Assembly (NCBI GenBank): GCA_030426605.1
Contig: JAUHXM010000016.1
Location: forward strand, 1-42,687
DNA: 42,687 bases
DNA from: Phycisphaerae bacterium
GTDB taxonomy: Bacteria; Planctomycetota; Phycisphaerae; Phycisphaerales; UBA1924
Direction: 5' to 3'
The position numbers were made by a program, and so were the translations under genes. This document shows positions 14,262-21,184 of the stretch, piece by piece (the stretch's first letter is position 1; every line of letters begins with the position of its first letter). The notes below the pieces were generated by a model that was not told the DNA's origin, did not search any database, and saw nothing but the letters and a program-made list of their open reading frames with translations.

Positions 14262-15455
14262 TCACGCGCTGTGATATGCGGCGGCGACCTTCGCAATCGC
14301 CTCGCACACGCCGTCGATCTGCTCGTCCGTCAGGTTGTGGTGCATCGGGATGCAGAACACACGCTTCGCGAGCGACGCGGCCACCGGCGGGCGCGCGGTG
14401 TGCGACGAATTCTCAGATTCGTTGCGCTTCACGACGTCCTTGAACGCCGGCTGATCGGTCAGCGGCATCGGATAATGGACGGCGCTGGGGACGCCCTCGG
14501 CCTTGAGCGCCTCGATGAACTCGTCACGCGTGCACGTGAACGAATCAAGGTTCAGGCGGCAGGTGTACAGGTGCCACGCGGGGTTCGAGCCCTTGGTTGG
14601 GGTGGGGCGCTCCACGCCCTCGATCTGGTCGATGCCCGCGTGGTAGCGCTCGGCGACGGCCCGGCGCCGCTCGGTCTGCTCGGGCAGGGTGTCGAGCTTG
14701 CTCAGCCCGATCGCGCCCGTGATGTCGTTCATGCGGTAGTTGAACCCGACGGACTCGTGGACGTACTTGTCGGTCTCGCCGTGCGAGCGGAGAAGGCCCA
14801 TCGTGCGCGCCAGGTCGGCGTCGTTGGTGGTCACCATGCCGCCCTCGCCGGTGCCCAGGTTCTTGGTGGCGTAGAACGAATACGTGCAGGCGTCGCCGAA
14901 CGCGCCGATGCCTTTCCCGTCGTACTCCGCGAGGTGCGCCTGGGCGCAGTCGTAGATGACCTTGAGGTTGTGCTTGGCGGCGAGCGCCTGGATGGCGTCG
15001 ATGTCCACGGGGATGCCATACAAGTGCGTCGCGGCGATCGCCCTGGTGTTGGGGGTGATGCGCTTCTCGACGTCCGCCGGGTCGATCTGGTAGGAGTCCT
15101 CGAGGGAGTCGCAGAAGACGACCTTGGCGCCCGCGGCGACGAGCATGGACGCCGTCGCGATGTAGGTCCAGGCGGGCACGATGACCTCGTCGCCCGGCTC
15201 GAGGATCGCCCCGTACGCGAGCTGGAGGGCGCAGGTGCCGTTCGCGCAGGTGAGCCCGGTTTTGGCGTCGGTCATCGAGGCGAACCGCTCTTCGAGGGCG
15301 GCGCACTTGGACGCGGCCCGCAGCATGCCCGACTCAAGCACCTCGTTCGCCGCGGCGATGTCGGCCGGGGTCAGCCCGACGGCCATGAAGGGGACGGGGG
15401 CGTCGAAGACGGGCGTGCCGCCCTGGAGGGCGAGTTGGGTCGTCGCGGCGGGCAT
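14262..15455 (-). CDS. DegT/DnrJ/EryC1/StrS-family aminotransferase
   Basis: This 397-aa PLP enzyme of the sugar aminotransferase family is likely to aminate a nucleotide-linked keto sugar for glycan or lipopolysaccharide synthesis. Visible features are the PLP-binding GTCALQLA region, IPAWTYIA-like strand VIVPAWTYIATA, D169 in VIYDCAQAH, and the Schiff-base lysine K198 in SFYATKNLGTGEGG. The C-terminal VHYPMPLTDQPAF is also family-typical. ATG 15455 is preferred over ATG 15461 because GGGAGG then sits 6 nt upstream; at 15461 the ribosome site would abut the start. No other sugar-pathway gene is adjacent, so the product is unknown. Confidence 0.88.
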   Translation of the reverse strand: MPAATTQLALQGGTPVFDAPVPFMAVGLTPADIAAANEVLESGMLRAASKCAALEERFASMTDAKTGLTCANGTCALQLAYGAILEPGDEVIVPAWTYIATASMLVAAGAKVVFCDSLEDSYQIDPADVEKRITPNTRAIAATHLYGIPVDIDAIQALAAKHNLKVIYDCAQAHLAEYDGKGIGAFGDACTYSFYATKNLGTGEGGMVTTNDADLARTMGLLRSHGETDKYVHESVGFNYRMNDITGAIGLSKLDTLPEQTERRRAVAERYHAGIDQIEGVERPTPTKGSNPAWHLYTCRLNLDSFTCTRDEFIEALKAEGVPSAVHYPMPLTDQPAFKDVVKRNESENSSHTARPPVAASLAKRVFCIPMHHNLTDEQIDGVCEAIAKVAAAYHSA

Positions 15456-15583
15456 GGTCATCCTCCCTCACACAGGGCCCGCAGCTCACCCCGGCGGATC
15501 CGTCCGAGGGGGCAACGCGGCCGATGGGACGGAATCGTAGCCCCGGGTCCGGGGAGCTCTGGGGGCGTTTTTGAGCCGTGAGG

Positions 15584-15711
15584 GGCGATTCTGGGTCGGC
15601 CTGTGAGGAATTTGCGTGAGTGAACGGTTTTTCTGACCGCTCAGGTGGCAGGGGCTGAGACGTGTGGCACCTTGAAGGGGTCGGGAGCACATCCGACCGC
15701 TGAGAATCGCC
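15584..15711 (+). ncRNA. Candidate structured RNA ending at the downstream terminator
   Basis: GGCGATTCT at 15584-15592 pairs perfectly with AGAATCGCC at 15703-15711, closing a 128-nt domain. Inside, GGTCGG occurs twice (15594-15599 and 15679-15684) and either copy can pair with the single CCGACC at 15693-15698, giving two mutually exclusive folds. CTCAG (15640-15644) and CTGAG (15655-15659) can form a further hairpin. The segment lies 56 nt before the intrinsic terminator and has no reading frame of quality. I do not recognise a known family; tmRNA, RNase P, SRP and TPP signatures were looked for and not found. Confidence 0.35.
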
Positions 15712-15767
15712 GAGAGGCGGGAATCAGACTTCTCTCTTTTCTCTCTTTCTCTCTTGCCAAGACAGGC

Positions 15768-15805
15768 GAACAAGAGCCCCGCGAAAGCGGGGCTCTTGTT
15801 CTTTT
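15768..15805 (+). terminator. Strong intrinsic terminator (15-bp stem, GAAA loop, T-tract)
   Basis: GAACAAGAGCCCCGC (15768-15782) pairs perfectly with 15787-15801 around a GAAA tetraloop and is followed by TTTT. This is the most convincing Rho-independent terminator in the window and it reads rightwards. No + strand CDS lies upstream within 2 kb, so it probably ends a non-coding transcript or acts in the leader of the gene at 15967. Confidence 0.85.
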
Positions 15806-15966
15806 GGTCGCGGTCCACCCCCCGCGATTGATCCCTCGGGTCGGGCTCGATTTGTGCCGATGATGGTGTAGCATTTCGTGTCGGGCCCGGGCGTGGCGAA
15901 ACGCGTCCCTGGCCCGGCCGGTTCGGCGCCGTGGTGCCGAGTTGAGGTCGGCTCCGCCGCCCATCC

Positions 15967-17580
15967 ATGGACGACACTTCTGACGGGTCTCACCCCACGC
16001 GCCCGGCGCGTTGGGCGGACGGTCCTCGTGTGCGACTTAAACGCGCGGCGCGCGGGAGCGACCGCGCCCGCGCGCCCGAGGTGGTGCGCTCGCCGGTGAC
16101 GATGGCCGACGCGGCGCTCTTTCGCGCGGCGTTCGTCCGCGCGGGCGAGCCGATCTCGGACATGACCTTCGCGAGCTCGTTCGGGTGGGCCGACGCCCTC
16201 GAGCTGAGCTGCGCGCTCATCGAGGAGCACCTCTGCCTGTTCAGCGCGGCGGACGGCGACCTGTGCATGATGCTCCCGCCCCTCCCCCTGACGGCGAGCG
16301 CGGACGGGCGGCTCAACGCCTGCCTGGCGCGCTGCTTCGAGGTGATGGACGACGCGAACGGGCCCGGGCGTGAGAACCGGTCGCGCATCGAGTACGTCTC
16401 CGACGCGATGCTCGAGCGGATCCGGCGCGTCGAGACGACGCCGCTGTCGGCGACCGCGATGGCGGGGGACTACGTCTACCCGCAGCGGGCGATGGCGGAG
16501 CTGAAGGGCGGCGCGCTCAAGGCGAAGCGGAAGCTGCGGTCGAAGTTCTGCCGCGAGAACCCCGGCTGGTCGGTCGGGCGCATCCGCCCCGAGGACGTGG
16601 GCGCCTGCCTGGACCTGCTGACCCTGTGGCACCGCTCGGGCGACGAACGCCACGAGGGCGAGGTGAACGAACGCCTGATCGGCACCGACGTGCTGCGCGA
16701 GCGCGACGAGGCGTTCACCCGCCGGCTGCTGTGGAACCTGGACACCCTCGGGCTCGAGTCGATGACGCTGCGGGTGGGGCGGAAGCTGGTCGGGTTCACG
16801 ATCGGCGAGCGCCTGAGCCCGACGCAAGCCGTGATCTACGTCGAGAAGACGGACCCCGAGTTCACGGGCGCCCCGCAGTTCATCTTCTCTGAGTTCTGCG
16901 CGCGCCGGTTCGCGGACGTGACCGAGATCAACGTCGGTGACGACTGGGGCATCGCGACGCTCCGCGCCACAAAGATCAGCTACCGTCCCACGCGGATGAT
17001 GGGGAAGGTGATGCTCACGAGGCAGGCGGTCGCGGAGGTCGGGGCGCCCGAAGCCGGCACGGTTCGGGCGTTGGCCCAGGCCTGCCCGGGCGCGGCGATC
17101 GGGCCCGCGGTGCCCGGGGACAACGGCGTGACGTACCGGCGCGCCGCACGCGCCGACGCGGACGCGATGCTCGCGATCGAGGCCGCGTGCTTCGACGCTG
17201 ACGACCGGTTCACCCTCCGCCAGGTCCGCCGGCTGATCGAGAACCCGCGGGCGGCGGTCGTCGTGGGCGAGCGCGCCGGCGTGGTCGTCGGGTGGGCCGT
17301 GGGTCTGGTGCGCGAGCACCGGCGCTGGCGGTCGGGGCGCGTGTACTCGGTCGCCGTGGATCCCGCCTGCGAGGGCCGGGGCGTCGGGCGCGGGCTGACG
17401 TCGGCCGTGCTCGACGCGCTCGAGGCGTCCGGCGTGCGCCGCGTCTACCTCGAAGTCCGCGTCGGCAACGAGCGGGCGATGGGGCTCTACCGCTCGCTCG
17501 GGTTCGCGCCCGTGCGCACGCTGGGTGATTACTACGGGCCCGGGGTCGATGGGCTCCGCATGCGGCGCGAGGTCCGCTAG
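15967..17580 (+). CDS. DUF2156 (LPG-synthetase C-domain-like) fused to GNAT acetyltransferase
   Basis: The 537-aa protein joins two GNAT-related domains. Residues about 45-360 match the DUF2156 / phosphatidylglycerol lysyltransferase C-terminal family: FASSFGWADALELS, GDYVYPQRAMAELKG followed by LKAKRKLRSKF, VIYVEKTDPEFTG, and NVGDDWGIATLRATKISYRP. Residues about 385-537 are a RimI-type N-acetyltransferase with acetyl-CoA motif A VDPACEGRGVGRGLTSAV and the YLEVRVGNERAMGLYRSLGF ending. The first domain may transfer an amino acid from tRNA to a lipid or peptide, the second may acetylate an amine; substrates are unknown. The membrane flippase half of MprF is absent. The start is uncertain (ATG 15967 or 16102). 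Its TAG overlaps the opposite gene's stop. Confidence 0.75.
   Translation: MDDTSDGSHPTRPARWADGPRVRLKRAARGSDRARAPEVVRSPVTMADAALFRAAFVRAGEPISDMTFASSFGWADALELSCALIEEHLCLFSAADGDLCMMLPPLPLTASADGRLNACLARCFEVMDDANGPGRENRSRIEYVSDAMLERIRRVETTPLSATAMAGDYVYPQRAMAELKGGALKAKRKLRSKFCRENPGWSVGRIRPEDVGACLDLLTLWHRSGDERHEGEVNERLIGTDVLRERDEAFTRRLLWNLDTLGLESMTLRVGRKLVGFTIGERLSPTQAVIYVEKTDPEFTGAPQFIFSEFCARRFADVTEINVGDDWGIATLRATKISYRPTRMMGKVMLTRQAVAEVGAPEAGTVRALAQACPGAAIGPAVPGDNGVTYRRAARADADAMLAIEAACFDADDRFTLRQVRRLIENPRAAVVVGERAGVVVGWAVGLVREHRRWRSGRVYSVAVDPACEGRGVGRGLTSAVLDALEASGVRRVYLEVRVGNERAMGLYRSLGFAPVRTLGDYYGPGVDGLRMRREVR
17577..17580. other. Tail-to-tail stop codon overlap (CTAG)
   Basis: The palindrome CTAG supplies TAG for the + gene (17578-17580) and TAG for the minus gene (17577-17579). 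No room is left for a terminator between these convergent genes. The same arrangement occurs at 34450-34453. Confidence 0.85.
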
Positions 17581-18023
17581 CCCGCGTCAGGGTCGTGGCA
17601 GATCAGCTCAAGCGTGTTGCCCTCGGGGTCGCGGAAGAAGATCGCGAGCGACTTGAGGTTCTCGAACCTCACGACCTTGGGCTCGAGTCCTAGGGCTTCC
17701 AACCGTTCACGCTCCGCGGCGTGGTCGGCGGTATCGATCTGGAACGCCAGGTGGTTGAGCGTGCTCGTGTGCCAATTCGGCTCGCCGAACTTGCCTTCGG
17801 CGAACGCGTGGCGGGCGGGGTCGATCAGGACGAATACCTGCGGGTGATGGTCGCCGAACGGGGGCGGCAGGTCCGCGATGCGCATGAAAACGATCGTGGG
17901 CTCAGGGTCGGGCGAGGACCGGAAGACGGTGAACCCGAGGACGTCCTCGTAGAACCGGACCATCGCGTTGATGTCGCGGACGTTGAGGACGATCTCCGCG
18001 ATGGCGCGGACGCGCGTCGTCAT
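17577..18023 (-). CDS. VOC (glyoxalase/dioxygenase-fold) family protein
   Basis: This 148-aa protein is a single pair of beta-alpha-beta-beta-beta modules of the vicinal-oxygen-chelate superfamily. Segments include IVLNVRDINAMVRFYEDVLG at the start, LNHLAFQI (candidate metal-binding His) and FFRDPEGNTLELIC (candidate metal-binding Glu) at the end. The reaction is unknown; relatives include glyoxalases, extradiol dioxygenases and antibiotic-binding proteins. The start codon overlaps the accC stop as ATGA, so it is translationally coupled to accC. Its TAG stop overlaps the TAG of the convergent fusion gene (CTAG). Confidence 0.82.
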   Translation of the reverse strand: MTTRVRAIAEIVLNVRDINAMVRFYEDVLGFTVFRSSPDPEPTIVFMRIADLPPPFGDHHPQVFVLIDPARHAFAEGKFGEPNWHTSTLNHLAFQIDTADHAAERERLEALGLEPKVVRFENLKSLAIFFRDPEGNTLELICHDPDAG

Positions 18024-19375
18024 CCGTGCCCGGCGGCCTTGAGCGCCCGCTCGAGGTAGTGGATGTCCACCCCGCCGCGCCGGAAGTCGGAGTTGTGCAT
18101 CATCTCCAGGTGCAGCGGGATCGTCGTCTTGATCGGACCGACCTCGAACTCACGCAGGGCACGCTCGGTCCGAGCGATGGCCTGCTCGCGGTCGGGCGCC
18201 CAGCAGATCAGCTTGCCGATCATCGAGTCGTAGTTGGGGGGCACGCGGTAGCCGGCGCTCGCGTGGGTGTCCATCCGCACGCCCAGCCCGCCCGGGGCGC
18301 GCCACGTGTCGATCATGCCGGCGCTGGGCATGAAGTCCTTGGTGTGGTCCTCGGCGCAGATGCGGCACTCGATCGCGTGCCCGTTGACCTTCACGTCCTT
18401 CTGCTTCACGGAGATCGGCTCGCCCGACGCGATGCGGATGGACTCCTTGACGATGTCCACGCCCGTGATCATCTCGGTGACCGGGTGCTCGACCTGCACG
18501 CGGGTGTTCACCTCGAGCATGTAGAAGTTCTGCTTCTCGTCCATCAGGAACTCAACGGTCGCCGCCCCGGCGTAGTCGGCGCTCTTGATGAGCCGGGCGG
18601 CGTTCTTGCAGACTTCCTCGATCTTCTTCCGCTCGATGCCCGGGCCCGGGGCCTCCTCGATGACCTTCTGGTGGCGGCGCTGCATCGAGCAGTCACGCTC
18701 CCAGAGGTGGACGGCGTTGCCGTGCTTGTCGCCCAGGACCTGCACCTCGACGTGGCGGGCGTGCTCGAGGAACTTCTCGATGAAGACCGCCCCGTTGCCG
18801 AACGCGGCGGCGGCCTCCTGCTGGGCCTTGGAGATGTTGGCGCGGAGGGTCGCCTCGTTGTGGCAGATGCGCATGCCGCGCCCGCCACCGCCCGCGGCGG
18901 CCTTGATGATGACCGGGTACCCGATCTCCGCGGCGACCTCGACCGCCTCGTCCACCTCTTCCACCGCGCCCTCGGAGCCCGGGAAGACCGGCACCTTTGC
19001 GGCCTTGGCGTAGCGCTTCGCCTCGACCTTGTCGCCGAGCTTGCCCATCGCCTCGGGGCTGGGCCCGATGAACTCGATCTTGCAGTCCCGGCAGACCTCC
19101 GAGAAGTCCGCCCGCTCGGACAAAAACCCGTAGCCCGGGTGGATCGCGTCCACGTCGGCCAGCTCGGCGGCGGAGATGATCCGCGCGATGTTCAGGTAGC
19201 TGTCCTTGCTCGGCCCGGGCCCGATGCAGATCGCGCGGTCCGCCAGCTTGAGGTACGGCGCGTCGCGGTCGGCGGTCGAGTAGACGCAGACCGTCTCCAC
19301 GCCGAGCTCCCGGCAGGCACGCATGATGCGGAGGGCGATCTCGCCACGGTTTGCGATGAGGACGCGTCTAAACAT
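18020..19375 (-). CDS. accC: Acetyl-CoA carboxylase, biotin carboxylase subunit
   Basis: AccC (451 aa, normal length) carboxylates the biotin of AccB using ATP and bicarbonate, the first half of malonyl-CoA synthesis. Signatures include the N-terminal MFRRVLIANRGEIALRIMRA, the ATP-grasp glycine loop KAAAGGGGRGMRI, the bicarbonate/biotin site MLEVNTRVQVEHPVTEM, and HAIECRICAED. It lies downstream of accB in the same operon, but the two are separated by a 120-nt gap with a long inverted repeat. No Shine-Dalgarno sequence is evident before the ATG. The carboxyltransferase genes accA/accD are not in the window. Confidence 0.95.
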   Translation of the reverse strand: MFRRVLIANRGEIALRIMRACRELGVETVCVYSTADRDAPYLKLADRAICIGPGPSKDSYLNIARIISAAELADVDAIHPGYGFLSERADFSEVCRDCKIEFIGPSPEAMGKLGDKVEAKRYAKAAKVPVFPGSEGAVEEVDEAVEVAAEIGYPVIIKAAAGGGGRGMRICHNEATLRANISKAQQEAAAAFGNGAVFIEKFLEHARHVEVQVLGDKHGNAVHLWERDCSMQRRHQKVIEEAPGPGIERKKIEEVCKNAARLIKSADYAGAATVEFLMDEKQNFYMLEVNTRVQVEHPVTEMITGVDIVKESIRIASGEPISVKQKDVKVNGHAIECRICAEDHTKDFMPSAGMIDTWRAPGGLGVRMDTHASAGYRVPPNYDSMIGKLICWAPDREQAIARTERALREFEVGPIKTTIPLHLEMMHNSDFRRGGVDIHYLERALKAAGHG

Positions 19376-19389
19376 GAGGAGGAGTCTGA

Positions 19390-19477
19390 GGCACTAGGCA
19401 TCAGGCACTAGGCACTCGGGGAAGGCGGGTACGACAGGGAACCACGCGCTGAGCCCTAGTGCCTGATGCCTAGTGCC
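19390..19477. repeat. 23-bp perfect inverted repeat inside the accB-accC gap
   Basis: Bases 19390-19412 are the exact reverse complement of 19455-19477, with a 42-nt spacer. Each arm is two direct copies of GGCACTAGG separated by CATCA, and partial further copies flank both arms. This nesting of direct repeats in an inverted repeat points to a dispersed repetitive element rather than an operator. Being within an operon, the hairpin could tune accC expression relative to accB. Confidence 0.85.
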
Positions 19478-19495
19478 CAGTGCCTCGCTCGAGCA

Positions 19496-19957
19496 TCAGC
19501 TCGGGCGCACGAGAAACAGCTTCTGCCCGAACTCAACGGCGTCGCCGTCGTTCACGAGCACCTTTTCGATCGTGCCCGAGACCTCGGACTTGATCTCGTT
19601 GAAGACCTTCATCGCCTCGACGATGCACACGACCTTGCCCGAGCTGACGTTGTCGCCGACGGTGGCGAAGGGGTCCGAGTCCGGGTTGGGCCTGGAATAG
19701 AAGGTGCCGACCATGGGGCTCTCGATCGCGACGAGCCCGGCGTCGTCGTCCGAGGCGGCCGGTGCCCCGGCGGATGCCGCCGCGGGCGCGGGCGCGGGAG
19801 CGGCGGGTGCCGCGGCGGGGGCGTGCATCACCACGGGCGCGCCGTGCGAGCCGCGCCGGATCGTGACCTTCTCTTCCTGGTCACGCAGATCCAGCTCGGA
19901 CAGATCGTTCTCCACCATCAGGCGGACGAGCTCCTTGAGCTTGCGGGTGTCGATCAT
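19496..19957 (-). CDS. accB: Biotin carboxyl carrier protein of acetyl-CoA carboxylase
   Basis: AccB (153 aa) carries the covalently bound biotin that shuttles the carboxyl group from AccC to the carboxyltransferase. The biotinylation motif EAMKVFNEI places the modified lysine at K117. The N-terminal helix (MIDTRKLKELVRLMVENDLS) and the Ala/Pro-rich hinge (residues about 46-69) are family-typical, as is the thumb-like SPMVGTFYSRP. It sits between the M24 peptidase gene (26 nt upstream) and accC. Confidence 0.95.
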   Translation of the reverse strand: MIDTRKLKELVRLMVENDLSELDLRDQEEKVTIRRGSHGAPVVMHAPAAAPAAPAPAPAAASAGAPAASDDDAGLVAIESPMVGTFYSRPNPDSDPFATVGDNVSSGKVVCIVEAMKVFNEIKSEVSGTIEKVLVNDGDAVEFGQKLFLVRPS

Positions 19958-19983
19958 GGGTCGTTCTCACTCGTGCGGCGTGG

Positions 19984-21135
19984 TCAGAGCGTGGACCACT
20001 GCCGGGTCTTCGGGAGCGTGCACAGGTTGCGCGCGCCGGTGTTGGTGATGAGGTAGTCGTCCTCGATGCGGACGCCCCCAATGCCGGGGAGGTAAATGCC
20101 GGGTTCGATCGTGACGACGTGCCCGGGCTCAAGGCGCTGATCGCCCGCGAGCTTGGACAGGCGCGGTTCCTCGTGCACGTGCATGCCCAGCCCGTGCCCG
20201 AGCCCGTGCCCGAACTTGTCGCCGTAGCCCGCGTTGGTGATCACCTCGCGCGCCACGGCGTCGATGCTCTTGCACAGCGATCCCGGCTTCAGCGCCGCGG
20301 CCGCCGCCTGGTGCGCCTCGAGCACGATGTCGTACACCTCGGCCATCTTCGCGGGCCACGCCCCGATCGCGAAGGTCCGCGTCATGTCCGAGCGGTAGCC
20401 CTTCCACGTCGCGCCCCAGTCGATGAGGAGCACGTTCTTGTTCGCGGTCTTGGTCTTCGCCGGCTCGTAGTGCGGGCGGGAGCTGTTCGCCTTGGCGCCA
20501 ACGATGGGGTGGAAGGCGGGCTCGGTCGAGCCGCGCGATTTCATCTGGTACTCGAGCTCGGCGCAGATCTCGAACTCGCTGAGCCCGGGCTCGACGATCT
20601 CCAGGGTCGCCTCCAGGGCCTGCTGCTGGATGCGGACCGCCTTGCGGATGAGCGCGACCTCGGAGTCGTCCTTCTTGGCGCGCAGATCGGAGACGAGCCC
20701 CTTCGTCGTGGTGACGGCCGACACCGGGAGCTTGCGCTCGCTCATCGCGCTGCGGAGCGCCACGTGCTGCGCGAGCGTCATGTGCTCGCCCTGGATGCCG
20801 AGCCTGGTCTTGCCGCGCCCGGAGAACAGGCCCGAGTCGGCGAGCGTCGCGCCGACTTCCGCCAGGATCGAGCCCGCCCGCATGCGGATGGAGACGATCG
20901 AGCCGAAGGCCTGCAGGTCCTCCTCGTACCGGTTGTCGGAGATGAGGACGGGCTTGCCCGAGGGCGTGAGGATGAGGTAGGAGTCCCCGCCGAGGAACCC
21001 GGTGAGGTACCCGACGTCCGTCGGGTCGGTCACGAGCAGGGCATCCACCTTCGCGCGCGAGCAGGCGCGCCGCAACGCGGTGATCCGGCGGCGGAACGGC
21101 GCGGCGGCGGACGAGTTGGCGCTTTTGCGAGCCAT
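19984..21135 (-). CDS. M24-family Xaa-Pro peptidase (aminopeptidase P-like)
   Basis: This 383-aa two-domain metallopeptidase probably removes the residue before proline at peptide N-termini. The creatinase-like N-terminal domain (about residues 15-150) precedes the pita-bread catalytic domain. All five metal ligands are visible: D239 (LLIDWGAT), D250 (GYRSDMTRTF), H314 (FGHGLGHGLGMHVHEEP), E344 (TIEPGIY) and E358 (VRIEDDY). Many bacteria have this gene before efp, accB and accC; here efp is missing from the cluster. The ATG at 21135 is preceded by a TATCAT box with an 8-nt gap and no Shine-Dalgarno sequence. Confidence 0.9.
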   Translation of the reverse strand: MARKSANSSAAAPFRRRITALRRACSRAKVDALLVTDPTDVGYLTGFLGGDSYLILTPSGKPVLISDNRYEEDLQAFGSIVSIRMRAGSILAEVGATLADSGLFSGRGKTRLGIQGEHMTLAQHVALRSAMSERKLPVSAVTTTKGLVSDLRAKKDDSEVALIRKAVRIQQQALEATLEIVEPGLSEFEICAELEYQMKSRGSTEPAFHPIVGAKANSSRPHYEPAKTKTANKNVLLIDWGATWKGYRSDMTRTFAIGAWPAKMAEVYDIVLEAHQAAAAALKPGSLCKSIDAVAREVITNAGYGDKFGHGLGHGLGMHVHEEPRLSKLAGDQRLEPGHVVTIEPGIYLPGIGGVRIEDDYLITNTGARNLCTLPKTRQWSTL

Positions 21136-21143
21136 GGATCGGG

Positions 21144-21179
21144 ATGATACCCGTGCGGGGGGGGATCCGCGAATATCGT
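21144..21179. promoter_or_regulatory. Divergent TANNNT boxes between the M24 peptidase and ABC permease genes
   Basis: On the minus strand TATCAT (21144-21149) lies 8 nt before the peptidase ATG. On the plus strand TATCGT (21174-21179) lies 5 nt before GTG 21185. Neither gene has a Shine-Dalgarno sequence, so both may be transcribed leaderless from back-to-back promoters. No -35 boxes are evident. Confidence 0.4.
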
Positions 21180-21184
21180 CGATC

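Larger units (their letters stand above)
15456..15966. other. 511-nt gap with candidate RNA, pyrimidine tract, terminator and promoter-like box
   Basis: No protein gene is supported. From left to right it holds the upstream region of the DegT gene, a potentially structured stretch (15584-15711), a 27-nt run of only C and T (15729-15755), a strong intrinsic terminator pointing rightwards (15768-15805), and a TAGCAT box at 15869-15874 that could start the next + strand gene. The nearest + strand gene upstream ends more than 2 kb away, so the terminator has no annotated client. Confidence 0.6.

Noticed and set aside
15645-15711. TPP riboswitch, suggested by CTGAGA near 15655-15660
   Set aside because: The downstream conserved TPP elements (the CCTGAT and TAAT.CC.GCG.AGGGA blocks) are absent and no thiamine gene is near.
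15560-15805. tmRNA, RNase P or SRP RNA as the identity of the candidate RNA
   Set aside because: The GAGGAAAGTC-type RNase P core, a tmRNA 3' end with CCA, and the SRP GGAAGCAGC loop were not found.
15878-16099. 73-aa frame starting GTG shortly after the TAGCAT box
   Set aside because: It is out of frame with the fusion gene, has no recognisable content and overlaps that gene's possible N-terminus.
15724-17319. 531-aa minus-strand open frame opposite the DUF2156-GNAT gene
   Set aside because: It has a shadow-like composition, has no family features, and covers a clear gene on the other strand as well as the terminator.
19390-19477. CRISPR-like array from repeated GGCACTAGG units
   Set aside because: The units are 9 bp, inverted rather than spaced regularly, and there are no spacers or cas genes.
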